Of a DNA stretch of 18,249 bases, positions 6,761-14,326 are shown piece after piece; position 1 is the stretch's first letter, and each line of letters begins with the position of its first letter. The DNA is from an uncultured Peptoniphilus sp. (lineage in GTDB: Bacteria > Bacillota > Clostridia > Tissierellales > Peptoniphilaceae): assembly GCA_902489255.1 (NCBI GenBank), contig CABTZF010000027.1, forward strand, positions 1-18,249, given 5' to 3'. The position numbers and the translations under genes were made by a program. Below the pieces are notes generated by a model. The model searched no databases. It was not told where the DNA came from and saw nothing but the letters and a program-made list of their open reading frames with translations.

Positions 6761-7738
6761 TTAAACAACCTTGTAAAGTTCATCGCTTAATGGTTCCGGT
6801 ATTTCAATTCTTTTGCCATTATCAATCAGAATCTTTTTATTATTATCAGTTACAAGTCCAATTTTACTAACTTTAATATTCATTGCTTTACATCTATTTC
6901 GGTAGCCTTCAAACTCATCTTTATCAAATACCATAAGCATAGAACCGGATGAAATTAAACCATATACATTAATATTATAATATTTTCCGATTTTTTTTGT
7001 AATATCTTTAATGGGTATGTCATCCTTAAATACTTCTATTCCCTTAGAGATAGCTTCAGAACATTCCCACAAGGCGCCATAGATTCCTCCTTCAGTAACA
7101 TCATGCATATATTTTACCTTATAGTCAAGGGCAATTTTTGCCTCTTTGAGGACTGATAAATCTTCAATATTAATTTTTGAATTTTCCTTTTCTACTTCAG
7201 TTAAAAATCTGTTTTCTCTTTCTTCTAAAATAATAGATGTGCCTTCTAAACCGACATATTTAGAAACTGCAATTATATCTCCGGGGCTTACTGAAGAAAT
7301 ATCAGGCATTTTATCTCTATTTGCTCTGGCGATTACAGTTGTTGTTAATACAATTTTATTCACAGCATTTGTAACCTCTGTATGACCCCCTACGATTTCT
7401 AAATTATTCAACTCACAAGCTTTGTTGGCATCTTCCATAATTTGATTTAAATCATCAAAACTTGCACTCGGTGGCAGTAAGATGCTAAGCAAAACTCCAA
7501 CAGGATCTGCTCCTTGGCAACTTACATCATTAACGGAAATGTTAATAGCCAAATAGCCAAGATTTTTACTTGCTCCTGTTATCGGATCTGTCGATACTAC
7601 AATAAGATCTCTATTAAAATCCATAACAGCCGTATCAATTCCAATTGAAGATTTTGTTAATACCTCGGCTCTTGTTGAATTAATATTATTAAAAACATAT
7701 TTTTTTAAATCATTATTTGAAATTTTTCCAATTTCCAA
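6761..7738 (-). CDS. AIR synthase-related ATPase (HypE-like, not true HypE)
   Basis: The 325-residue protein has the PurM/HypE/ThiL two-domain fold. The N-terminal half holds D35, DPITG (51-55) and GGHTEVT (117-123), the nucleotide and magnesium loops. The C-terminal half has HDVTEGGIYGALWE (212-225). It ends in SDELYKVV and lacks the Cys-terminated tail that HypE uses to make the hydrogenase cyano ligand. No other hyp gene is near, so hydrogenase maturation is unlikely. It is also unlike PurM in length and motifs. The start is TTG at 7736-7738: GAGGTGA lies about 7 bases upstream and a stop blocks any longer reading. It follows the PilM/N-like gene by 19 bases and precedes the amidase by 25. 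Clostridia carry similar proteins of unknown function. Its substrate is not known to me. Confidence 0.8.
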   Translation of the reverse strand: MEIGKISNNDLKKYVFNNINSTRAEVLTKSSIGIDTAVMDFNRDLIVVSTDPITGASKNLGYLAINISVNDVSCQGADPVGVLLSILLPPSASFDDLNQIMEDANKACELNNLEIVGGHTEVTNAVNKIVLTTTVIARANRDKMPDISSVSPGDIIAVSKYVGLEGTSIILEERENRFLTEVEKENSKINIEDLSVLKEAKIALDYKVKYMHDVTEGGIYGALWECSEAISKGIEVFKDDIPIKDITKKIGKYYNINVYGLISSGSMLMVFDKDEFEGYRNRCKAMNIKVSKIGLVTDNNKKILIDNGKRIEIPEPLSDELYKVV

Positions 7739-7757
7739 ATACTTTCACCTCGTTTAA

Positions 7758-9011
7758 TCAGTCATTTTTTATTCTTATTTCAAATTTATATAGCCCATCT
7801 TCAATAGTAGAACTTTTATCTAATATTTCATAAGTGTCAAAAACTTTTAAATTGTCTTCACTTTGAGCTATGCCCTTTATAAGAATGCTCTTTTCTTCGT
7901 ATATATAGTCAGTAAATAAAAGATTTTCATTTTCTAATTTCTGCAAGGAAACTACCTTGTCAAAAAAAGTCCTGTTAGATTGTTGATATCTATCACTAGA
8001 AAGGTCTTTGTCAATAATTTTTTCTTCAACATTATCTTTTTTTATATTCTTGTTCAAAGTTGAAATTTTACTATCCAATTTATTAATATATATTATATTT
8101 GCAGAAATTAAAAGTAAGAATAAAAAAATTATCCCGGGAATTTTCCAATTTCTTTTTCTTTTCTCAATTTTATTAAATTTAAAGTTTTTGAAAACCTCAA
8201 AATTATCACAAATATCATAATTTTTAATATTTAGGCATTTATAAATATTTGTATTCCTTAAAATCCCGCCTAAATTAACCGTATTTTCATTAACAAATTC
8301 TTGAACTTTATTAGTGTAATTTGTCATGATATTTATAAGCCTTAAAGAAAAATCTTCATCAATTTCTATTGTCATCGGATCATATTTGCCTTCAAGAATA
8401 TTTATTACATTTGAAGCTTCAAGACCATTATCAGCATAAGTTTTAAGCAATTGGTCAGAAAAAATGTATTCATATTTTTTACATAGACCTCTAGATATTT
8501 CTATTAATATAATTCCATCCAGATCAAATTCTATGTATTTACCGTCATCCCTATAAATTTTGTCATTGGGTAAAACTTTTAAAAGGGATAAATTATATTT
8601 ATTAAAAATATCTTCAAATTGTTTAAATAAATCAAGGGGTATTAAGGAAATAGAAAGTTCATAAGTAATGGGTTCTATTATTAAAGAGTATTCAATTTTA
8701 TATTCTTCAATTTTTAAGTTGCCATAATCCTCTAAATCTAACCTTAGAAAATTTTCCAAATCATCTTCATCTATAAGAGGAACTTTATAATTAATGTGTA
8801 TAATATTTTTATTTGCAATAAATAAAATAATTTTTGTTTTGTTAGGAACTTGAAACTCCTCTATATATTTCTTCAACAAATAAAAAAAATGATGATAATC
8901 AAGAATCCCCTCTGAAGAATATATGTTTAGAGGCAAATAAAATGGCTTTGCCACATTCTTATATTTAATGTGTATGTATCCTGTTTTTAAATAGACATAT
9001 AAGTAGTTCAT
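7758..9011 (-). CDS. PilM/PilN-like type IV pilus assembly protein (fused form)
   Basis: Probable inner-membrane platform subunit of the type IV pilus machine. Start set at the ATG at 9009-9011 (417 residues) because GAGG sits 6 bases upstream; an earlier TTG at 9023 lacks a ribosome site. Residues 1 to about 285 look like a diverged PilM actin-like domain, with NLGGILRNTN (246-255) near its end, but I see no intact ATP-binding loops. A basic stretch (KIEKRKRNWK) and one membrane helix (about 291-309) follow. After it come a short possible coiled coil and a small periplasmic-type domain like PilN. Having both parts in one chain resembles GspL of type II secretion. It lies 8 bases after the prepilin peptidase, which supports the pilus role more than the sequence alone does. 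Confidence 0.65.
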   Translation of the reverse strand: MNYLYVYLKTGYIHIKYKNVAKPFYLPLNIYSSEGILDYHHFFYLLKKYIEEFQVPNKTKIILFIANKNIIHINYKVPLIDEDDLENFLRLDLEDYGNLKIEEYKIEYSLIIEPITYELSISLIPLDLFKQFEDIFNKYNLSLLKVLPNDKIYRDDGKYIEFDLDGIILIEISRGLCKKYEYIFSDQLLKTYADNGLEASNVINILEGKYDPMTIEIDEDFSLRLINIMTNYTNKVQEFVNENTVNLGGILRNTNIYKCLNIKNYDICDNFEVFKNFKFNKIEKRKRNWKIPGIIFLFLLLISANIIYINKLDSKISTLNKNIKKDNVEEKIIDKDLSSDRYQQSNRTFFDKVVSLQKLENENLLFTDYIYEEKSILIKGIAQSEDNLKVFDTYEILDKSSTIEDGLYKFEIRIKND

Positions 9012-9019
9012 AAAATACC

Positions 9020-9721
9020 TCAAGAAAATATTTGTAGAAATATAGCCATGGCTATATATGGACCAAAAGCTATAGTGTCCTTTATTGTTTTTTTGGAAAT
9101 AAAAATTAAAAAAAGTCCAACGATTGCAGCCCCTACAAAAGATATTGTGAAAATTTCCAAAATATCCAAATAAGAATATGCAAAAAATCCTCCTACAAAA
9201 GCAAACTCTAAATCTCCAAGGCCCATAGCTCCGGTTAAAATTACAATAAAAGCAAAAATTAGTCCCAATATAATTGCATATTTACAAGAAACTAATATTT
9301 GCTCACCATTAATTATCTTATATATTATTTGTAAGCTTAATAAAAATATTAAATCTAAAACATATATAAAGCCTGTTTTAAAATCACAATAGCCTACAAG
9401 AAATAGTAGCGATGCTTCTAAAGCCCTGAGTAAAAAATTTAGGTTTAAGCCATATATTAGATAAAAACTTATGAAAATCAGCCCGTAAATTGCCTCAAAA
9501 AGAAGAATATCTATTGGTATTATACACTTGCAATACCTACAATGACCCCTATAAATAAGAAAAGAAATTATAGGTATCATATCCAACAATTTTAATTTTC
9601 TTTTACAAGTTTGGCAATATGAGGACTTCCAAATAAAGTCCTCATTTTTTTCCCTTCTACTAAAAAATAAATTGAAAAAAGAACCAATAGCTGATCCTAA
9701 AAATAATATTAAGAATTTCAT
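9020..9721 (-). CDS. pilD: Type IV prepilin peptidase / N-methyltransferase
   Basis: Integral-membrane aspartic protease that cuts the prepilin leader and methylates the new N-terminus. It has 233 residues and several membrane helices. The cytoplasmic N-terminal loop carries two zinc pairs, C36/C39 and C61/C64, typical of bifunctional PilD/ComC enzymes. The catalytic aspartates are D113 (GYCDFKTG) and D170 (GLGDLE). The family usually has GxGDxK, so E172 in place of Lys is a variation. FGPYIA (219-224) is the C-terminal signature. The ATG lies 9 bases after the pilin stop and has no recognisable Shine-Dalgarno, so it probably depends on ribosomes coming from the pilin gene. Its substrate is probably that pilin. 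Confidence 0.92.
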   Translation of the reverse strand: MKFLILFLGSAIGSFFNLFFSRREKNEDFIWKSSYCQTCKRKLKLLDMIPIISFLIYRGHCRYCKCIIPIDILLFEAIYGLIFISFYLIYGLNLNFLLRALEASLLFLVGYCDFKTGFIYVLDLIFLLSLQIIYKIINGEQILVSCKYAIILGLIFAFIVILTGAMGLGDLEFAFVGGFFAYSYLDILEIFTISFVGAAIVGLFLIFISKKTIKDTIAFGPYIAMAIFLQIFS

Positions 9722-9730
9722 TTAATATTT

Positions 9731-10114
9731 TTATTTATCAGGAACTATTTTATTTTTATCAACTTTCACCAGTCCGGGATTAATTGTTATATTGCCGTCA
9801 GTAACTGTTATGCTGAAAGAATCCGAACCGGAACCCTTTGCAGGTTTTATTTTATCCTCATCTTCCAAATAATCTTTCAAATCTGCAACAGTAATATTTG
9901 TAGCATCCGGATGATCAATAAGATATAAAACAGATGCATTTTTTAAAGTCTTAACATTGGAATTGTGAGCTGTCGCCTGTGCTTGAATGTTTGTGCCTCT
10001 ATAAGAAAGAGCTGCAATTGAAATTAAAATTGCAATTATTGAAATTACAATAACTAATTCTAATAATGTAAAAGCCTTTTTCTTCATTTTTAATAAATTT
10101 TTAAAATTTTTCAT
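9731..10114 (-). CDS. Type IV pilin-like prepilin
   Basis: Structural or minor subunit of a type IV pilus or competence-like pseudopilus. The 127-residue precursor has a 14-residue basic leader (MKNFKNLLKMKKKA). The prepilin peptidase site follows, giving a mature protein that begins FTLLE with the conserved Glu at position 5 (residue 19). A hydrophobic helix runs from 15 to about 37. The residue before the cut is Ala rather than the commoner Gly, which is tolerated. The rest is a small soluble domain without cysteines, so it has no disulfide loop. GGAG lies 9 bases before the ATG at 10114; Met10 has no ribosome site. It heads the pilin-peptidase-PilM/N set. Whether it is the major pilin cannot be told. 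Confidence 0.88.
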   Translation of the reverse strand: MKNFKNLLKMKKKAFTLLELVIVISIIAILISIAALSYRGTNIQAQATAHNSNVKTLKNASVLYLIDHPDATNITVADLKDYLEDEDKIKPAKGSGSDSFSITVTDGNITINPGLVKVDKNKIVPDK

Positions 10115-10156
10115 TTAATCTTACTCCCAAAATATTATGAAATCATCAACACTTAA

Positions 10157-10162
10157 ATTATA
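10157..10162 (-). promoter_or_regulatory. Possible -10 box of the pilin operon
   Basis: TATAAT on the minus strand, 43 bases before the pilin ATG. No good -35 lies 16-18 bases upstream and it is not an extended -10, so this is a weak call. The 246-base gap to purL holds no ORF I can support. I looked for a c-di-GMP riboswitch, which often precedes clostridial pilin genes, and did not recognise one. Confidence 0.3.
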
Positions 10163-10268
10163 CTACATAAATGTCACTAAAATATTGAATAAATAAATAT
10201 ATCTCCCTATTAACGGCTTTTATAAAAAATTTTTAAGCTTATACTTAGCCGGTAAAATTATAACTTGT

Positions 10269-10297
10269 AAAACAAAGATTCAAAATATCATTGTTTT
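10269..10297 (-). terminator. Weak candidate terminator of purL
   Basis: An 11-bp stem interrupted by one symmetric U-U mismatch (AAAACAA and GAT paired with ATC and TTGTTTT, 7-base loop) lies about 65 bases beyond the purL stop. The 3' arm is U-rich, but no clean T-run follows. A second weak stem, CGGCT/AGCCG, spans 10214-10251. Neither is strong, so purL could read through into the pilin operon. Confidence 0.3.
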
Positions 10298-10360
10298 GGT
10301 TAAAAACTTCGACTTATCTACGCTCAAAATAATTTCTAAATTATACATATCTTAATTTAT

Positions 10361-13300
10361 CTATTTTTTGAAATAATTAACCCCGGCTCTAAAAATATTT
10401 TGATATTCTATATTGTCAATATTTTTATATAAGTTCTTGTCAACACGTTCGCAATGGCCCATTTTTCCAAATATTTTTCCATCAGTAGAAATAATTGATT
10501 CAATATTACAACTAGAACCGTTTGGGCAATCTTCATAAAGCCCAACAACTTGTTCATTTTCAAATAATTGATCCAAAATATTTTTATTTGCTATAAACCT
10601 GCCTTCTCCATGAGATATTGGCATCTTATAAAATTTTCCTTCTTCGAGTTCACTCAACCATGGTGAATTATTTGTTAAAATTTTTATATTTTCAATACAT
10701 GCAATATGCCTGTTAGCTGTGTTAAAAGTTAGAGTCGGATCATCTTCTCCCATTTCTTTAATAGTTCCAAAAGGAAGTAAACCAGTTTTTACAAGAGCTT
10801 GAAATCCGTTACAAATTCCTAGGATAAGGCCGTCATTTTCAGTTAGCATATATTCTATAGCTTCTTTTATTTTTTTTGACCTTATTACATTTGCTATGAA
10901 TTTTCCTGAACCGTCAGGTTCATCTCCCATAGAAAATCCTCCCGGTATTGCTAATATTTGTGCATTTCTTATAAGTTCAGACAGTTTATCCAAAGAATTA
11001 CTAATGTCCTTATCTGTCCTATTCTTAAACAATAAGATATCAACTTCAGCGCCTTCATTTTCAAAAGCTTTTTTTGTATCCCATTCAGAATTTGTTCCTG
11101 GAAAAGCCGGAATCACAACTCTAGGAATGTCCACACATTTCTTTGATTTTGTTCTTCTTTTTTCAACTTTTTTATTTTTAATTTCTGATATTTTTATGCT
11201 GTCCTTAGGAGCAAATATAGAGTCAAAGGTATGAATATAGGCTTTTTCTAGTTCTTTATCATTTAATTTTTTCCCATTAACTATAATATCTTTATCAAAA
11301 CTACCGATATTTTCAATAAAAGGTCTATCTTCTAAATATTCCACAACAAAAGAACCATATTTTGGTGAATATAAATCAGATAAATTTACTTTAAATCCAC
11401 TTCTGCCAAAAGTGCTTTCATAGATAGTTGCTAAAGTCCCCTTATTTGTAATTGCCGTCGCACTGATAATATTTCCCTTTAAAATTTCCTTATTAATATT
11501 TGTACAATTTTCTTTTAATTCATTTAAGTTAATCTTACCATTTTTATCATATTCTAAAGTGATAAGACCGATTTTTCCTTTAGATTTAAAAGCGTTGGAA
11601 ATAATATTTTCTACGTCTGCAGTTGTTACAGCAAAAGATATTAGGCTTGGCGGTACATCAATATTTTCAAAAGTTCCGCTCATTGAATCCTTACCACCTA
11701 TTGGCGGAGCTTCAAAAAAGTAGGAAGCTTCCAAGGCTCCAAGTAGAGATTTTAGAGGTTTTGACCAAGATTTTTCATCTTTAAGCTTTCCATAATATTC
11801 TTGGAAAGAAAGTCTTATTTTATCAAGTGAAGCCCCACAGGCAACTAATTTTACTATAGATTCAATAACTGCATAGTATCCCCCAAGATATTGAGATTCT
11901 TCTGAAAGTTTTGGATTAAATCCATAACTCATAAGTGAAACAGTGCGAACATCTCCGTCAAAAGAAGGAATCTTTGCAACCATAGCTTGACTAGGAATTG
12001 TTTGCTTTTCTCCACCTAAAGGAGAAAGAACGGTAGATCTTCCAACTGATGAATCAAATAATTCAATTAAGTTTTTCTTAGAAGTAATATTTAAGTCGCT
12101 TAAATACTTCTTCAAATTATCGGCATCCATATCACTATTAAATAGAGTTGGTGCTACATTTTCAGATTCAACAAATACGTCAGTTTTTCTGTGAGCTCCG
12201 GTTGAATTAATAAAGTCATAAGACATATCGCAAACAATTTTATCTTCATAGTACATAATCATCCTGCCCGTATCAGTAACTGTTGCAACATGAGTAGCTT
12301 CAAGATTTTCTTCATCAGCTAATTTCAAAAATTTATCCTTATCTCTAGCAGATAATAAAACTGCCATCCTTTCTTGTGATTCTGAAATTGCAATTTCCCT
12401 AGGTTTTAATCCCATATATTTTAACGGAACCTTATCTAAGTGAATTTCAACACTGTTAGATAATTCACCTATGGCGACACTAACTCCACCGGCCCCAAAA
12501 TCATTACATTTTTTTATTAATTGAGCAGCTTCTTTACGCCTAAATAATCTTTGGATTTTTCTTTCTTCTGGAGCATTACCTTTTTGAACTTGAGCAGATT
12601 CTGTTTTTATTGAAGATTTTTTATGTGATTTAGAAGAACCTGTTGCACCACCAATTCCATCTCTTCCAGTTTTTCCCCCTAATAAAATAATAACATCACT
12701 TTTCTTAGGTTCGAGTCTTCTTACATTTTCAATAGGAGCTGCTGCTATAACTCCACCGGCTTCCAACCTTTTAGCAACATATCCCGGATGATATAATTCA
12801 TCAACTAAACCTGTAGCAAGCCCTATTTGATTACCATAAGATGAATATCCTCTAGCAGCTTCTGTGCAAATTTTCTTTTGTGGAAGCTTTCCTGCTAAAG
12901 TTTTGTCAAGAGGTGTAATAGGATCTGCGGCTCCTGAAATTCTCATAGCTTGATATACAAAAGCTCTTCCTGAAAGTGGATCTCTTATTGCTCCTCCAAG
13001 ACAAGTACTAGCACCTCCAACGGGTTCAATTTCTGTGGGGTGGTTATGAGTTTCATTTTTAAACATCAACAAATAGTCCCTATCTTCAACTTTTCCGTTC
13101 ACTTCTACTTTTACCTTAATTTTTATTGAGCAGGCATTAATTTCATTTGAAATTTCTAAATCATCAAGTTTTCCATTTTCCCTCAGATATTTTGCCAAAA
13201 TTGTTCCAAATCCCATAAGACTAATAGGCTTATTAATTTTTAGCTCTTTTCTGATTTCCAAATATAAATTAAAAGCTTTTTTTATTTCCCTATCCAAATC

Positions 13301-14038
13301 AGTTTTTTCATGGAAATTAATATTGAGCTCGGTATTAAAAGTCGTATGCCTACAATGGTCTGACCAATAGGTATCAATAATAAAAAGTTCTGTTTCATTT
13401 GGGTCCCTATTTTCACTTCTGAAATAATCTTGAAAAACAATAAGATCGTCCAAACTCATGGCTAAATTTTCTTTTCCTAAAAAGTCCTCTAATTCTTTTT
13501 TATTAAAGTTTATGAATCCATCAAAAATCCTGTTTTCAAGGTTATTGTCCATTTCTTTTTCAGCCAATAAATTTTCATCAAGGGCAATTTCATGAGAATC
13601 TACAGGATTGATTAAAAACTTTTTAATTGATTCTAAAGCCTCTTTGCCAGCTCCCTTTATATCATAAACTAAACTAACTTTAGCCCTTATTGCTTTATCT
13701 GAAAACAAAGCAATCGTATCAAGAAGACCTTGTTCTCTTTGGTCAAATTGACCCGGCAAATATGAAACTCTTAAAGGGCTTTGAAAAGATTCTTCTAAAG
13801 TCTTGACTTGGTCCCCAAAAAATAGGCAATCAACCGGCTTTTCAGCCAGAATTGTATATAAGATTTTTTCCAATAATTCTTCTGAACATTCTATATCATA
13901 CCTTCTATAAACTTTTAAATCCTTAAGACTCAAATTTAATGAATTTTCAATTTCAGCCTTAGTTGATTTAGAAAGAAAATCAAACTCATCTTTCTTTCGA
14001 ACATAAACTTTTTGAATACCGGTTTGACTATTTTTCAT
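10361..14038 (-). CDS. purL: Phosphoribosylformylglycinamidine synthase, single-chain type
   Basis: Converts FGAR, glutamine and ATP to FGAM in de novo purine synthesis. The 1225-residue chain contains all parts. Residues 1 to about 140 form a PurS-like N-terminal region. Two PurM-like halves follow, with FKNETHNHPTEIEPVGG (326-342), GRDGIGGATGSS (458-469), FGAGGVSVAIGEL (514-526) and APPIGGKDSMSG (777-788). The C-terminal class I glutaminase starts near 973, with PAFPGTNSEWD (977-987), nucleophile C1076 in GICNGFQAL, and H1195/E1197 in GHCERVD. The form is the clostridial variant rather than the split Bacillus PurS/Q/L set. GAGGGGG precedes the ATG. No other pur gene is adjacent. A terminator and a 42-codon ORF lie directly upstream, which may bear on its regulation. 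Confidence 0.96.
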   Translation of the reverse strand: MKNSQTGIQKVYVRKKDEFDFLSKSTKAEIENSLNLSLKDLKVYRRYDIECSEELLEKILYTILAEKPVDCLFFGDQVKTLEESFQSPLRVSYLPGQFDQREQGLLDTIALFSDKAIRAKVSLVYDIKGAGKEALESIKKFLINPVDSHEIALDENLLAEKEMDNNLENRIFDGFINFNKKELEDFLGKENLAMSLDDLIVFQDYFRSENRDPNETELFIIDTYWSDHCRHTTFNTELNINFHEKTDLDREIKKAFNLYLEIRKELKINKPISLMGFGTILAKYLRENGKLDDLEISNEINACSIKIKVKVEVNGKVEDRDYLLMFKNETHNHPTEIEPVGGASTCLGGAIRDPLSGRAFVYQAMRISGAADPITPLDKTLAGKLPQKKICTEAARGYSSYGNQIGLATGLVDELYHPGYVAKRLEAGGVIAAAPIENVRRLEPKKSDVIILLGGKTGRDGIGGATGSSKSHKKSSIKTESAQVQKGNAPEERKIQRLFRRKEAAQLIKKCNDFGAGGVSVAIGELSNSVEIHLDKVPLKYMGLKPREIAISESQERMAVLLSARDKDKFLKLADEENLEATHVATVTDTGRMIMYYEDKIVCDMSYDFINSTGAHRKTDVFVESENVAPTLFNSDMDADNLKKYLSDLNITSKKNLIELFDSSVGRSTVLSPLGGEKQTIPSQAMVAKIPSFDGDVRTVSLMSYGFNPKLSEESQYLGGYYAVIESIVKLVACGASLDKIRLSFQEYYGKLKDEKSWSKPLKSLLGALEASYFFEAPPIGGKDSMSGTFENIDVPPSLISFAVTTADVENIISNAFKSKGKIGLITLEYDKNGKINLNELKENCTNINKEILKGNIISATAITNKGTLATIYESTFGRSGFKVNLSDLYSPKYGSFVVEYLEDRPFIENIGSFDKDIIVNGKKLNDKELEKAYIHTFDSIFAPKDSIKISEIKNKKVEKRRTKSKKCVDIPRVVIPAFPGTNSEWDTKKAFENEGAEVDILLFKNRTDKDISNSLDKLSELIRNAQILAIPGGFSMGDEPDGSGKFIANVIRSKKIKEAIEYMLTENDGLILGICNGFQALVKTGLLPFGTIKEMGEDDPTLTFNTANRHIACIENIKILTNNSPWLSELEEGKFYKMPISHGEGRFIANKNILDQLFENEQVVGLYEDCPNGSSCNIESIISTDGKIFGKMGHCERVDKNLYKNIDNIEYQNIFRAGVNYFKK

Positions 14039-14082
14039 ATTTCCCCCTCAAAATTATATAAAATACATAAATAAATAATAAA

Positions 14083-14113
14083 AAATAGAGAATCCTATTG
14101 AGATTCTCTATTT
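14083..14113 (-). terminator. Strong terminator after the small ORF and before purL
   Basis: A perfect 12-bp stem (14083-14094 with 14102-14113, 7-base loop CTATTGA on the plus strand). On the minus strand the 3' arm ends in TTT and runs into a T-rich tail. The 5' arm begins with the last sense codon and the stop of the small ORF, so a ribosome finishing that ORF would cover the stem. It lies 45 bases before the purL ATG. Confidence 0.85.
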
Positions 14114-14236
14114 AGAAGTATAAAAATTAATATCTAACTTAAAAAAAGAGGCAAACTTATCCCTTTTCAGTTGAAAAATGTTGAAAATAGAATAAAAAGC
14201 AGTTTTTAATATAAAATTTCTAAAAACTCCACTCAT
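14108..14236 (-). CDS. Small Phe-rich basic protein or leader peptide, 42 residues
   Basis: I do not recognise a family. The case for a real gene is the signals. A perfect GGAGGT ribosome site sits 7 bases before the ATG at 14236, an extended -10 promoter lies just upstream, and a strong terminator overlaps the stop. The peptide begins MSGVFRNFILKTAFYSIFNI and ends INFYTSK. Nine of 42 residues are Phe and two are Tyr; the net charge is positive; there is no cysteine. The first half is hydrophobic and possibly amphipathic. It could be a stand-alone small protein, a membrane-active peptide, or a leader peptide whose translation opens the terminator and lets transcription reach purL. Nothing in the sequence decides between these. 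Confidence 0.6.
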   Translation of the reverse strand: MSGVFRNFILKTAFYSIFNIFQLKRDKFASFFKLDINFYTSK

Positions 14237-14248
14237 AAAACTTACCTC

Positions 14249-14264
14249 CACATACTCACATACT
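14249..14264 (-). repeat. Tandem 8-base repeat before the small-ORF ribosome site
   Basis: On the minus strand AGTATGTG occurs twice in immediate succession, directly followed by GAGGT of the ribosome site. It lies in the predicted 5' leader and could be a protein or RNA binding element, or chance. Confidence 0.4.
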
Positions 14265-14273
14265 ATGCAATAT

Positions 14274-14282
14274 ATTATAACA
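14274..14282 (-). promoter_or_regulatory. Extended -10 promoter of the small ORF
   Basis: On the minus strand TGTTATAAT is a full extended -10 (TG-N-TATAAT). The -35 region 17 bases upstream is poor (TTAAAT), which extended -10 promoters tolerate. The transcript would start near 14267, giving a leader of about 30 bases and a total of about 185-190 bases up to the terminator. Confidence 0.6.
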
Positions 14283-14326
14283 TAAAATTAATAAAAATTT
14301 AAATTAATGCCTTGTAAATATAATTA

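Noticed and set aside
6761..7738. Calling the AIR synthase-like protein hypE or purM
   Set aside because: It lacks the HypE C-terminal Cys and has no hyp or pur neighbours in operon; only the fold can be supported.
9012..9023. TTG start of the PilM/N-like gene at 9023
   Set aside because: No Shine-Dalgarno before it, whereas the ATG at 9011 has GAGG at a 6-base spacing.
10115..10360. c-di-GMP riboswitch before the pilin gene
   Set aside because: I could not find the conserved core of class I or II; only weak AT-rich hairpins are present.
14039..14326. Purine riboswitch upstream of purL
   Set aside because: None of the conserved purine-aptamer loop sequences is visible; the region is instead a small ORF and a terminator.
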